Origin: Paramagnetospirillum magneticum AMB-1 | Lineage (GTDB): Bacteria > Pseudomonadota > Alphaproteobacteria > Rhodospirillales > Magnetospirillaceae | Direction: 5' to 3' | Assembly (NCBI RefSeq): GCF_000009985.1 | Contig: NC_007626.1 | Location: forward strand, 1,153,501 to 1,217,500 | DNA: 64,000 bases | Shown here: positions 24,710 to 35,915 of the stretch, piece by piece | Layout of the letters: every line of letters starts with the position of its first letter | Numbering within the stretch: the stretch's first letter is position 1 | The notes under the pieces: generated by a model | The model's input: the letters and a program-made list of their open reading frames with translations, nothing else | Told to the model about the DNA's origin: nothing | Databases searched by the model: none | Translations under genes and position numbers: made by a program

Positions 24710-26224
24710 ATGCAGGAAACGGCGACAGAGCGGCATCCGGATCTGGCCGAGACCAAATTCGCCCGGGTGTTTGCCGTCTGCCCGGACATCATCACCATCA
24801 CCGCCCTTGCCACCGGCCGCTACCTGGATGTCAACGACGCCTTCACCCGGGTCATGGGATATGGCCGCGATGAGGTCATCGGCCGGACTTCCTCCGACAT
24901 CGGTATATGGGAGACGCCCCAAGAACGCCAGAGGCTGCTCGAGGCGCTGAGCACTTCCACCCGCCTGGAGAACTTCGCGGTTCGCATTCGCCGCAAGGAC
25001 GGCGAGGTGGTCGACGCCCTGCTGTCGGCCGAACGCACCGTTCTGGACGGGGAGGATTGCCTCATCATCGTCGGCCGCGACATTTCCGACCGTATCCAGG
25101 TGGAAAAGGCGCTGAGCGACAGTGAAACGCGCTTTCGCCTCGCCATGGAGGCCAGCAACGACGGCCTGTGGGATTGGGATATCCAGACCGATCAGGCCTA
25201 TTTCAGCCCTGCCTATTTTCGCATGCTCGGCTACGAGCCGGGGGAGTTGCCGGCCGCCGGCCGGACCTGGCGGGATCTTCTCCATCCCGAGGACCGCCAA
25301 GGGGCCGAGGCCGCCGCGTGCGACTGCATCGAGGGACGGAGCGAAAGTTTCAGCGCCGAATTCCGCCTGCGGGCCAGGAATGGGGGCTGGAGGTGGGTGC
25401 TGTGCCGTGGCCGGGCGTTCGGGCGAGACCCCGATGGCCGGGCCTCGCGCCTGATCGGCACCCATCTCGATATCACCGAGCACAAGAAATTCGAAGACAT
25501 CCTCTCGGAGAAGAACCGGGCGCTGGAACGGTCCAACGCCGATCTGGAGCAATTCGCCTATGTGGCGTCTCACGACCTGCAGACGCCGCTCCGCAACATC
25601 GTCCGCTACGCCCAGCTTCTGGAGCTTCGCTACCGCAGCCGGATCGACGCCGATGCCGATGACTTCATCGGATTCATCGTCGACAGCGGCAAGCATATGG
25701 CACGCCTGATCAATGATCTTCTGGAATTCTCCCGCGCTTCGCGCCAGGCGGCGCCCCTGGCTCCGATTCCGGTGGGAGAGGCCGTCGCCCAGGCCCTGAA
25801 GAACCTGGAGCTTGACCTGTCCAAGGCCGGGGGCGAAGTGGAGATCGGCGACATGCCGGTGGTGATGGCTGATCAGGTCCATCTGGTCAGCCTGTTTCAG
25901 AATTTGTTGGGCAATGCCGTCAAATACCGCGCGCCGGACCGCGGGCTGCGGCTTTCGGTCACGGCCGAGCGGGCGCCGGGAGGCTTCTGGCGCTTCGCCG
26001 TGGCCGACAACGGCATCGGCATTGATCCCGAGTATCACGAAAAGATCTTCGAGATCTTCCAGCGGCTGAACCCGGCGTCCGACGCCGACGGCACCGGGGT
26101 GGGCCTGGCCCTGTGCCGCCGGATCGTTCACCGCTTCGGCGGAACCATCTGGCTGCAGTCCGAGCCCGGCCGGGGAACCACGTTCTTCTTCACCCTCCGG
26201 GATGGCGCTGCAGGGCCGTCCTGA
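24710..26224 (+). CDS. Cytosolic PAS-PAS histidine kinase
   Basis: 504 residues. Two PAS domains (about 15-130 and 140-258; the second includes DNDGLWDWDI-like sequence and a PAC motif). A short coiled linker leads to the H-box YVASHDLQTPLRNI (phospho-His288) and a HATPase with FQNLLGNAVKY, DNGIGIDPEY and GTGVGLALC. There is no membrane segment, so it senses an internal signal. The same linker-H-box style (SNADLEQFAYVASHDL) occurs in the kinase at 49189, suggesting paralogy. No cognate response regulator is adjacent; the next gene is a hybrid kinase with an N-terminal receiver. Confidence 0.88.
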   Translation: MQETATERHPDLAETKFARVFAVCPDIITITALATGRYLDVNDAFTRVMGYGRDEVIGRTSSDIGIWETPQERQRLLEALSTSTRLENFAVRIRRKDGEVVDALLSAERTVLDGEDCLIIVGRDISDRIQVEKALSDSETRFRLAMEASNDGLWDWDIQTDQAYFSPAYFRMLGYEPGELPAAGRTWRDLLHPEDRQGAEAAACDCIEGRSESFSAEFRLRARNGGWRWVLCRGRAFGRDPDGRASRLIGTHLDITEHKKFEDILSEKNRALERSNADLEQFAYVASHDLQTPLRNIVRYAQLLELRYRSRIDADADDFIGFIVDSGKHMARLINDLLEFSRASRQAAPLAPIPVGEAVAQALKNLELDLSKAGGEVEIGDMPVVMADQVHLVSLFQNLLGNAVKYRAPDRGLRLSVTAERAPGGFWRFAVADNGIGIDPEYHEKIFEIFQRLNPASDADGTGVGLALCRRIVHRFGGTIWLQSEPGRGTTFFFTLRDGAAGPS

Positions 26225-26338
26225 GCATTCCCCCAACGTCCGGTTGCCCATACAAAAGACCAGATCGCCCCGATTCGGCTGGCAGGGGCTTGCCTCGCGC
26301 CCCGGATGAGCCCTAAAAATAGGCACTCGCAAAAACTC

Positions 26339-26353
26339 GCCTAACAATTAGGC
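26339..26353. promoter_or_regulatory. Short perfect inverted repeat
   Basis: GCCTAA-CAA-TTAGGC, 30 bases before the hybrid kinase start, in a short AT-richer intergenic stretch. It could be an operator or part of a weak hairpin. No regulator is identified. Confidence 0.3.
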
Positions 26354-26383
26354 TTGTGCGATGGCTGTTGTTGGGGGGGCGCC

Positions 26384-29314
26384 ATGGCCAAGGGTCTCGT
26401 ATTTGCCGAGAAGCGGGGGGCGAGCCCGGAGATCGCCGCGCGGTCTCCCTGGATTATCCTGATCGTCGACGATGATCCCGAGGTCCACGCCATCACCAAG
26501 CTGGCGCTGCGCAACTTTTCGTTCGGCGGCCGCCCGGTGCATTTCCTTGATGCCTATTCCGGCGCCGAGGCCGAGCGTGTCCTGGCCGACGAGCCCCAGA
26601 TCGCCCTGGTGCTGCTCGACGTGGTCATGGAGACCGAGGATGCCGGGCTGCGGCTGGTGCAGTACATCCGCAACATGCTCCGCAACAAGCGTGTCCGCAT
26701 CGTGCTGCGCACCGGACAGCCGGGACAGGCGCCGGAAAAGGACGTGATCGTCGCCTACGACATCAACGACTACAAGCCCAAGACCGAGCTGACCCAGGAG
26801 CGGCTGTTCACCACCGTGGTGGCGGCGTTGCGCGCCTATGAGGACATCATGGCGCTGGAGCTGAACCGCCGTGGCCTGGAAAAGATCCTCGACGGCTCGG
26901 CCATGCTGTTCCAGTTGCGGTCGCTGCAACTGTTCTCGGCCGGCGTGCTGACCCAGATGTCGGCCCTGGTGGGCTGCCGCGAGGATGGCCTGATCTGTGC
27001 CGTCAGGGATGACGCCCCCGAGATGAGCGCCGACCACGTCACCATCCTGGCGGGGTCGGGCGGCTTCGAGGACCGGGCGGGCTGCACCTTGCGCGACCTG
27101 GGCGAGCCCTCGGTCATCACCGCCATCGGAACGGCGCTGTCCGAGCGGCATTCCCATTATGGCGAAGACCATCTGTGCCTGTATCTGCACAGCCCCCATT
27201 ACCGCCATCTGGCCATCTATCTGGCCACCTCCCAACCCATTCCCGATGTGGAGCGCCAGTTGATCGAGGTGTTCGGCAGCAAGGTGGCGCTGGGCTACGA
27301 CAACGTCCACCTCATCGAGGCGCTGGAAGAGCGTCTGCTGCACCTCAAGCGGTCCGAGGAGCGCTATGCGCTGGCCGCCAAGGGGGCCAACGAGGCGCTG
27401 TGGGACTGGAGCCCCCAGGTCCAGAACATCTATTTCAGCCCGCGCATGGAGGAGATCCTGGGGGTGGCGGCCGGCAGCCTCAACGGCTCGCCCCAGACCT
27501 GGCGCCAGCACGTCCATCCCGAGGACCGCGCCCTGCTCCAGGCCGGGCTGGACGAGGCGTGCGAGCGTCGCAGCGATACCCTGGACCTGCAGTTCCGCAT
27601 GCGCCACGTCTCGGGCCAGACCCTGTGGGTGCGCATGCGCGGCGCGGTCAGCTACGGCCCTGACGGCGCGCCCACCCGGCTGGTGGGGTCTCTGGGCGAC
27701 ATCACCGACCGCAAGCGCTACGAGCAGGAACGCCTGCGCTCCGCCGCCGCCGAGGCGGCCAGCGTCGCCAAGTCGGAATTCCTGGCGGTGATGAGCCACG
27801 AAATCCGCACCCCCATGAACGCCATCCTGGGAATGATCCGGCTGCTGCTGGATTCTCCCCTGGACGAGACCCAGCGCGATTATGCCGAGACGGTGCTGTC
27901 CTCGGGCGAGGTGCTGCTCAGCATCCTCAACGACATCCTCGACCTGTCGCGCATCGAGGCCGGCAAGCTGGAGCTGGAGCGCATCGCCTTCGACCTGCCC
28001 AAGGTGGTGGACAGCATCATCCATCTGATGACGCCCCGCGCCAGGGAGAAGTCCCTGGCCCTGCGCAGCTGGACGGCGGGCGGCGTTCCGGCGCGCCTGA
28101 CCGGCGATCCCACCCGCCTGCGTCAGGTTCTGCTGAACCTGCTGTCCAACGCCATCAAGTTCACCGAAGCCGGCGAGGTGTCCCTGCACCTCTCGGCCGA
28201 GATCCAGCCCGACGGCATCGCCGCCATCCGCATGGAGGTCAAGGATACGGGCATCGGCATCTCGCCCGAGGCCCGGTCGCGCCTGTTCGCCAATTTCGCC
28301 CAGGCCGACGCCTCCATCACGCGGCGCTTCGGCGGCACCGGGCTGGGGCTGGCCATCTGCCAGAATCTGGTGCGGCTGATGAATGGCGAGATCGGGGTGG
28401 ACAGCGTGCCGGGCCAGGGCAGCACCTTCTGGTTCGTGGTGCGTCTGCCGGTGGCCGTGGCCCTGGAGGAGGGAGCGGCCGCGCCGCCGTCGCCGGCCAA
28501 GACGCTGCGCCCGCTGAAGGTGCTGCTGGCCGAGGACAATCCCGTCAACCAGAAGGTGGCGATCCTGATCCTCGAGCGCTCGGGCCACAAGGTCACCGGG
28601 GTCAATAACGGCGCCCAGGCCCTGCGCGCCGTGCAGGAGGGCGACTACGATATCGTCCTGATGGACATGCAGATGCCCGAGATGGACGGGCTGGAATCCA
28701 CCCGCCGCATCCGCGCTCTCGAGGCGCCGGTGGCCCAGATTCCCATCCTGGCTCTGACCGCCAACGCCTTGGCGGCCGAGTTCGAGCGCTGCATGGAGGC
28801 GGGGATGGACGGCTTCGTCACCAAGCCGTTCCAGATCGAACTGCTGGCCAGCGAGATCGCCCGCGTCCTGGCGGAAAAGACCCCCGGCTCTGCCCGCCGC
28901 CCACCGATGGTGCCGCGCACGCCGCTGATCGACCGGGCGGTGCTCGATGATCTCCAGGACCGCTTCAGCCCCGATCGGGTGGCGGGCCTGCTGGCCGATT
29001 ACGTGGTGGATGCCCGGGCCAAGCGGGCCGACTTCGCCCGCTGGGCCGCCGCCGGCGACCGCGCCCGGGTTCAGGCGGAATCCCATGGACTGAAGGAGGC
29101 CTCGGCCAATTTCGGCCTGGCCTCGCTGCGCAATCTGGCCGAGGCGGTGGAACTGGCCTGTCAGGACGACCGCTGGGGGGATGCGCTGCACCTGCTGGCC
29201 GAACTGCCCGAGCGCCTCAACGAGACGGTGGCCGAGCTGCGGCGGCTGTTTCCCAGCGCCGACGCCGCCATCGGCCTGCGCCAGTTCGAGACCGAGGCGG
29301 GGGCACGGGCATGA
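26384..29314 (+). CDS. Hybrid histidine kinase: REC-DUF3369-PAS-HisKA-HATPase-REC-HPt
   Basis: 976 residues from ATG 26384. Order: receiver (~25-145; phospho-Asp79 in LVLLDVVMET), DUF3369-like sensor region (~160-320), PAS/PAC (~325-440), HisKA with MSHEIRTPMN (His472), HATPase (DTGIGISPEA, FGGTGLGLAI), second receiver (VLMDMQMPEMDG, Asp761) and an HPt domain (ESHGLKEASANFG, His901). It can run a full internal His-Asp-His phosphorelay and accept a phosphate at its N-terminus, perhaps from the kinase encoded upstream. The final phosphate acceptor is not visible here. The next gene overlaps by 4 bases. Confidence 0.9.
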   Translation: MAKGLVFAEKRGASPEIAARSPWIILIVDDDPEVHAITKLALRNFSFGGRPVHFLDAYSGAEAERVLADEPQIALVLLDVVMETEDAGLRLVQYIRNMLRNKRVRIVLRTGQPGQAPEKDVIVAYDINDYKPKTELTQERLFTTVVAALRAYEDIMALELNRRGLEKILDGSAMLFQLRSLQLFSAGVLTQMSALVGCREDGLICAVRDDAPEMSADHVTILAGSGGFEDRAGCTLRDLGEPSVITAIGTALSERHSHYGEDHLCLYLHSPHYRHLAIYLATSQPIPDVERQLIEVFGSKVALGYDNVHLIEALEERLLHLKRSEERYALAAKGANEALWDWSPQVQNIYFSPRMEEILGVAAGSLNGSPQTWRQHVHPEDRALLQAGLDEACERRSDTLDLQFRMRHVSGQTLWVRMRGAVSYGPDGAPTRLVGSLGDITDRKRYEQERLRSAAAEAASVAKSEFLAVMSHEIRTPMNAILGMIRLLLDSPLDETQRDYAETVLSSGEVLLSILNDILDLSRIEAGKLELERIAFDLPKVVDSIIHLMTPRAREKSLALRSWTAGGVPARLTGDPTRLRQVLLNLLSNAIKFTEAGEVSLHLSAEIQPDGIAAIRMEVKDTGIGISPEARSRLFANFAQADASITRRFGGTGLGLAICQNLVRLMNGEIGVDSVPGQGSTFWFVVRLPVAVALEEGAAAPPSPAKTLRPLKVLLAEDNPVNQKVAILILERSGHKVTGVNNGAQALRAVQEGDYDIVLMDMQMPEMDGLESTRRIRALEAPVAQIPILALTANALAAEFERCMEAGMDGFVTKPFQIELLASEIARVLAEKTPGSARRPPMVPRTPLIDRAVLDDLQDRFSPDRVAGLLADYVVDARAKRADFARWAAAGDRARVQAESHGLKEASANFGLASLRNLAEAVELACQDDRWGDALHLLAELPERLNETVAELRRLFPSADAAIGLRQFETEAGARA

Positions 29315-31617
29315 TCTCGCGCATCAGCGTCTCGGGGAAGCTGCTGCTGATCTATGCGCTCGACATGGTGGCGGTGATCTTTCTCGGCTTCTCCCTGGCC
29401 GAAGAGAAATACATCTCCATCAATTTCGCCCGCAAGGAAGTGGCCGGCAACGTCTATATCGACACGGTCCGCGACGCCCTGTTCGCCATCGCCGAGGACG
29501 GTACGGTGACGGTCGGGCAACTGGCCGCCCTGGAGCGGGCGGAGGGGCTTTATGGTCCGGAGATGTCGAGCCGGATCGCCTCGGACGACCTGCTGGCCAG
29601 CAGCCGCCCCCTGGCCACGGCGTCGCCCCAGCGGACCGACGCGGCCGCCCTGAAGGCGGTGACCAGCGCGCGGGCCTTGATTTCGCGCATCGGCGATCAG
29701 TCCAACCTGATTCTCGATCCCGATCTCGATTCCTATTACTCCATGTCCCTGGTGCTGTTGCGTTTCCCGGAACTGGTCGACCTGCTGGCCCAGATCCGCG
29801 CCCAGGCCCACCGTTCGGTGCATGACGGGGCCATCAGCGCCGACGACCGCACCGAGTTCCTGATTCTGGAAGGGCGCCTGACCAACGTCATCAAGGGCAT
29901 CGAGGGCGACCGGCTGGCCGGCTACAGCGGCAATCCCGACGGCAGCCTGGAACGGGCCCTGAAGCCGGCCTTCGCCCTTCTCGATACGGCGCTGTCCGGC
30001 CTGCTGGCCGATCTGCGCGCCAGCATCATCGACCAGTCCGGCCCCATCCAGGCCGAACCGGTCAGCCGGGCCATCGATACCTCGCTGCAGGCCACCAAGG
30101 TCGTCTGGGTGCAGACCAGCAGCGAACTCAACCGCCTGCTCAACATCCGCATCGAAGGCTTCTTCCGCCGCATGTGGGAGCATTTCGGCTTGGCCGGCGC
30201 GCTGTTGTCGGTGATCCTGATCCTGGTCCTGCTGGTGGCCCGGCGCATCGCCGTGCCCATCGGTCATCTGGCCGAGGTCGCCGAGGCGGTGCGCCAGACC
30301 AACGACTATGACCGGCGGGCCAAGTGGGACAGCGGCGACGAGATCGGCCGTCTGGTCGACGCCTTCAACACCATGCTGGAACGGCTGCAGGCCGAGGGTC
30401 TGCGGCGCGAGGAGCTTGCCGCCCAGACCCGCGCCGCCGAGGCCCAGCGCGATCTGCTCGAAGCCATTCCCACCCCGCTGACCGTATCGCGCCTGTCCGA
30501 CCATTCGCTGCTCCACGTCAACCAGCCCGCCTCCCTGCTGCTGGGGCTGCTCGACAGCTATGACGCCGTCGAGGACCATCTGTCGGCGGAGGACCGCGAG
30601 CGGCTGTTCCAGCAGCTCAGCCTGCACGGCGCCGTCAACGAGTTCGAAGTCCAGGTCATGGGGGCGGGGGACGTGCCCTTCTGGGCGCTGATGTCGGCCC
30701 GCCTGCTGGTCTACCAGGGCGAGAAGGCGCTGCTGGCCACCATCATTCCCATTTCCGAGCGCAAGCGCATGGAAGACGAGCTGCTGCGGGCCAAGAACGC
30801 CGCCGAAGCCGCCCTGTCCGACCTGCAGCAGGCGCAGCAAAGCCTGATCCAGGCGGAAAAGATGGCGTCCCTGGGCGGGCTGGTGGCCGGCGTGGCCCAC
30901 GAGATCAACACGCCGGTGGGGATCGGCCTGACCGGGGCCTCGACCCTGGCGTCGGAGACCGAACGGCTGCGCAAGCTGTACGGCGAGCAGGCCATGACCG
31001 AGGAGGATTTCCTCGATTATCTGGGCGTCGCCGCCGAGACCGCCCGGCTGCTGCTGGCCAACATGAACCGGGCGGCCGAGCTGATCCACAGCTTCAAGCA
31101 GGTGGCGGTGGACCAGACCAGCGCCGAGCGCCGCCGCTTCGATCTCAAGACCTATATCGAGGAAATCCTCAACAGCCTGACGCCCACCATCAAGAAACGT
31201 CGGCTGGGGGTGGAGGTTTCCTGTCCCGACGGTATCGAGATGAACTCCTATCCCGGCATCCTGTCGCAGGTGCTGACCAATCTGGTGATGAACGCCGTGG
31301 TCCACGCCTACGAGGAGAACCAGGCCGGTATCCTGGGCATCAGGGTCCAGGACCTGGGCGACGAGGTGCTGCTGGCCTTTTCCGATGACGGCAAGGGCAT
31401 CTCCGCCGAGAACCTGTCGCGCATCTTCGACCCGTTCTTCACCACCCGCCGGGGCAATGGTGGGTCGGGGCTGGGGCTGCACATCGTCTTCAACGTGGTC
31501 ACCGGCTCGCTGAACGGCCAGATCGACGTGGCCAGCGAGCCGGGGCGGGGCACCACCTTCACCCTGCGCTTCCCCAAGACGGTCCGTTCGCCCCTGCTGG
31601 AGGACATGCCGGCCTGA
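29311..31617 (+). CDS. Membrane sensor histidine kinase (periplasmic domain, HAMP, HisKA)
   Basis: 768 residues; ATG overlaps the upstream stop (ATGA). First membrane segment ~8-28, a mostly helical periplasmic domain to ~290, second segment ~296-312 (AGALLSVILILVLLVARR), HAMP to ~365, a PAS-like region to ~480, then a coiled coil, H-box GVAHEINTPVG (His530) and HATPase (NLVMNAVVHAYE, SDDGKGI, GSGLGLHIVFNVV). Architecture resembles kinases of the DctB/ZraS type. Coupling to the hybrid kinase suggests they work in one pathway. Confidence 0.88.
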   Translation: MISRISVSGKLLLIYALDMVAVIFLGFSLAEEKYISINFARKEVAGNVYIDTVRDALFAIAEDGTVTVGQLAALERAEGLYGPEMSSRIASDDLLASSRPLATASPQRTDAAALKAVTSARALISRIGDQSNLILDPDLDSYYSMSLVLLRFPELVDLLAQIRAQAHRSVHDGAISADDRTEFLILEGRLTNVIKGIEGDRLAGYSGNPDGSLERALKPAFALLDTALSGLLADLRASIIDQSGPIQAEPVSRAIDTSLQATKVVWVQTSSELNRLLNIRIEGFFRRMWEHFGLAGALLSVILILVLLVARRIAVPIGHLAEVAEAVRQTNDYDRRAKWDSGDEIGRLVDAFNTMLERLQAEGLRREELAAQTRAAEAQRDLLEAIPTPLTVSRLSDHSLLHVNQPASLLLGLLDSYDAVEDHLSAEDRERLFQQLSLHGAVNEFEVQVMGAGDVPFWALMSARLLVYQGEKALLATIIPISERKRMEDELLRAKNAAEAALSDLQQAQQSLIQAEKMASLGGLVAGVAHEINTPVGIGLTGASTLASETERLRKLYGEQAMTEEDFLDYLGVAAETARLLLANMNRAAELIHSFKQVAVDQTSAERRRFDLKTYIEEILNSLTPTIKKRRLGVEVSCPDGIEMNSYPGILSQVLTNLVMNAVVHAYEENQAGILGIRVQDLGDEVLLAFSDDGKGISAENLSRIFDPFFTTRRGNGGSGLGLHIVFNVVTGSLNGQIDVASEPGRGTTFTLRFPKTVRSPLLEDMPA

Positions 31618-31760
31618 TACCAAGTCCCGTTGATCAATAGCGATCACCGGGACGCCCTCATGCGCCGGGCGCCGCCAGTGGGCGGCTTGGCTCCCGCGCC
31701 ATAAGGCGCACGGCCACTTGGGCCTGGAGCAACGGGCCTTAAACCTGCGCCGTCAATCCC

Positions 31761-31786
31761 CCTCCCCCCGACAAGTCGGGGGGAGG
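31761..31786. repeat. Near-perfect G/C palindrome, REP-like
   Basis: CCTCCCCCCGAC-AA-GTCGGGGGGAGG: 12-bp arms with a 2-base centre, between convergent genes. It looks like a dispersed extragenic palindrome. There is only one copy in this window, so the repeat status is unproven. Confidence 0.45.
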
Positions 31787-31807
31787 AGCGTATCAGATTT
31801 AGCGCTC

Positions 31808-31862
31808 GCCCCTCAGGCCATGTCCCGATGAGGCGGTCTCATCGGGACATGGCCTGAGGGGC
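31808..31862. terminator. 25-bp perfect inverted repeat between convergent operons
   Basis: Arms 31808-31832 and 31838-31862 are exactly complementary around a 5-base loop (GCGGT). The kinase operon ends at 31617 and the hydrogenase-kinase operon ends at 31872 on the other strand, so a bidirectional terminator is the simplest reading. No T-run follows either arm. The length and perfection of the arms are unusual for an ordinary terminator. Confidence 0.6.
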
Positions 31863-31871
31863 CTGGCGGGG

Positions 31872-33931
<2,060 letters not shown>

Positions 33932-33935
<4 letters not shown>

Positions 33936-34360
33936 GGCTTGGATGCCTCCTCGACGGCACGGGCGGCAAGGGCGGCGACGAGCATGTCCCCGGCGGGCGC
34001 CTCGCCGCCCACCAGGATCACCTCGGGCACCGCGCCGTCGCAGACCCTTGGCAGCAGGTGGAAGAGGTAGGGCAGGCCGGAATCGTGGCCCCAGGACCCC
34101 TCGGCCAGGGCCGCCACCTCGTGCCGCGACAGCATCACCACCTGACCCGGCAGGCCAAAGCCCGCGACGGTATCGACGAACACCGCCCGCCCGGCCGTCT
34201 CGACGGTCAAGAGCAGGTCCAGGCCGCACAGGCCGCCATCCACCAGTTCGACCCCCTGGGGCAGTGCCGCCCCGGCCAGCAGGTCGTGGACGCGGGGGCC
34301 GAGATCGTCGTCGGGACGATGGCGGTTGCCGACGCAGATGATGCGGCGCGGGCGGCCCAT
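33932..34360 (-). CDS. Hydrogenase maturation protease family protein
   Basis: 142 residues. It follows the HybD/HycI fold pattern: CVGNRHRPDDDLGPRV (family GxGN-x5-D-E-G-x-G; the nickel-binding Glu is Asp here), VDGGLCGLDLL and AVFVDTV with the second metal-site Asp, and a His in SWGHDSG. Such proteases clip the C-terminal tail of the large subunit after nickel insertion. It starts one base after the large-subunit stop and overlaps the hybrid kinase gene. Its presence fits the 15-residue tail on the adjacent large subunit. Confidence 0.82.
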
Positions 34361-34361
34361 C

Positions 34362-35900
34362 TCAGGCCTCCAGACGCACGCGGCCGAGGCTTCGGCCCTT
34401 GCGTACCGTATGGACGGAACAGACCAGACAGGGGTCGAAGGAGCGGATCACATGGCCGACCTCCACGGGATTGTCTGCGTCCGCCACCGGCGTGCCGATC
34501 AGGGCTTCCTCCCACGGACCGCGCACCCCGCCCGAATCCCGGGGCGAGCCGTTCCACACGGTGGGCGTGATGATCTGGTAGCGTTCGATCCGTCCGTCCT
34601 TGATGGCTATCCAGTGACCCAGCGCGCCCCGCGCCGCCTGAATCATGCCGATGCCGGCGCCGTCGGGGATGGGGCCGGGATCGGCATAGATGTCGTGGCC
34701 GCCGCTGGCGATGACCTCGCCAAGCCACAACGCCATGGCGGGCAGCAGCGTGGCGGGCCGGGTCAGGCGGGCCAGCTCGCGGGCCAGGGCATTGGGCCCC
34801 TGCCGGCGCAGCAGGTCCGTGAACAGCGGGTCGCCCGCCACGATCCGCTCGGCGAAGGGGCCGGTCTCCGCCGGGGTGCCGAGATAGCGGGCGGCCTTGA
34901 CCCAGGAATAGCGGCGTCCCTCCTCGCCCGAGGCATAGGGCTCGGTCTCGCCCTCGGCCGGGTGGCGCCCGCCCTCGTAGGCCGCGTACCAGGACGCCGC
35001 CACATGCTCGGCAATGGCCGCTGGGTCGAAGCCCTCCACCACCGCGCCCCGGGCGAAGCCCGACGGGACCAGATGGCCGCCGACGCCCCGCGCCGCCGTC
35101 TCCGCCGGCAGGTCCAGCGAGCCGCAGGACAGGAAATTGCCGTGCCCCCCTCCCAGGCGGTCCAGCCCGATGGTCCGGCCGAAGCGCAGCAGGAAGCCCA
35201 CGTCGCTGTCGCGATGGGCGGCGGATTCCTCCAGCCAGAGGTCCAGCGCCTCCAGGCTGTCCACCGCTCGCCAGCGGTCCAGGGAACAACCGAGGATGCG
35301 CCGCTCGTACCACCCCCGGAAGCCATCGAGGACATGGCGGCACTGCAGCAACTCGGCCACCGGCGGGGCATAGGACAGGCCGCCCGGTACCATGAACGAG
35401 CTGTGGGGCCACTGGCCGCCGATGATGGCGATGATCTCGACCACATGCTTGGTCTCGCGCACCGCCTCGGCGACGGCCTCGCCGGCCAGCGGGGCATAGC
35501 GGCGCACCGCCTCGTCATACAGCGGCTGGGCGCGGTAGGCGGGATTGGCGAAATCCACCAGGAACATCAGGATGCCCTGGCGAACGTCGCTTTGGACATG
35601 CTCGGCCATCAGGGCGAGGTTGCGCAGCCGGACGCCGTTGTCGGGCACCTTGGCCCCGGCCACCGCGTCGAGCGCCTTGGCCGCCGTCATCAGGTGGGTG
35701 GTGCTGCAGATGCCGCAGATGCGGGGCGTCACCACCAGCCCGTCCAGGGCGCCCCGCCCGATCAGCAGGCGTTCGAAGCCGCGGAACATGGTGCCGGCGC
35801 TCCAGGCGTCGACCACCATGCCGTCGGCGATCTCCAGGCGCAGTTCCAGGTCGCCCTCGACCCGGTTGACGGGAACATCGAGTATCTTGCGAACGGCCAT
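34362..35900 (-). CDS. [NiFe] hydrogenase large subunit
   Basis: 512 residues from ATG 35900. It carries both nickel-binding motifs: RICGICSTTH (Cys62, Cys65) and DPCLVCSVH (Cys491, Cys494, His497), with the N-terminal RVEG motif at ~13. A 15-residue tail (TVRKGRSLGRVRLEA) follows His497 and is the expected protease substrate. This differs from HoxC/HupV regulatory large subunits, which lack the tail. No membrane cytochrome or electron-acceptor subunit is encoded nearby; accessory hyp genes must lie elsewhere. Cytosolic location is implied by the small subunit. Confidence 0.92.
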   Translation of the reverse strand: MAVRKILDVPVNRVEGDLELRLEIADGMVVDAWSAGTMFRGFERLLIGRGALDGLVVTPRICGICSTTHLMTAAKALDAVAGAKVPDNGVRLRNLALMAEHVQSDVRQGILMFLVDFANPAYRAQPLYDEAVRRYAPLAGEAVAEAVRETKHVVEIIAIIGGQWPHSSFMVPGGLSYAPPVAELLQCRHVLDGFRGWYERRILGCSLDRWRAVDSLEALDLWLEESAAHRDSDVGFLLRFGRTIGLDRLGGGHGNFLSCGSLDLPAETAARGVGGHLVPSGFARGAVVEGFDPAAIAEHVAASWYAAYEGGRHPAEGETEPYASGEEGRRYSWVKAARYLGTPAETGPFAERIVAGDPLFTDLLRRQGPNALARELARLTRPATLLPAMALWLGEVIASGGHDIYADPGPIPDGAGIGMIQAARGALGHWIAIKDGRIERYQIITPTVWNGSPRDSGGVRGPWEEALIGTPVADADNPVEVGHVIRSFDPCLVCSVHTVRKGRSLGRVRLEA

Positions 35901-35915
35901 CGGTTTTCCCCCCCC

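Noticed and set aside
26348..31647. Long minus-strand open frames opposite the hybrid and membrane kinases
   Set aside because: GC-bias shadows with His/Gly/Gln-rich nonsense sequence; kinase motifs are on the + strand.
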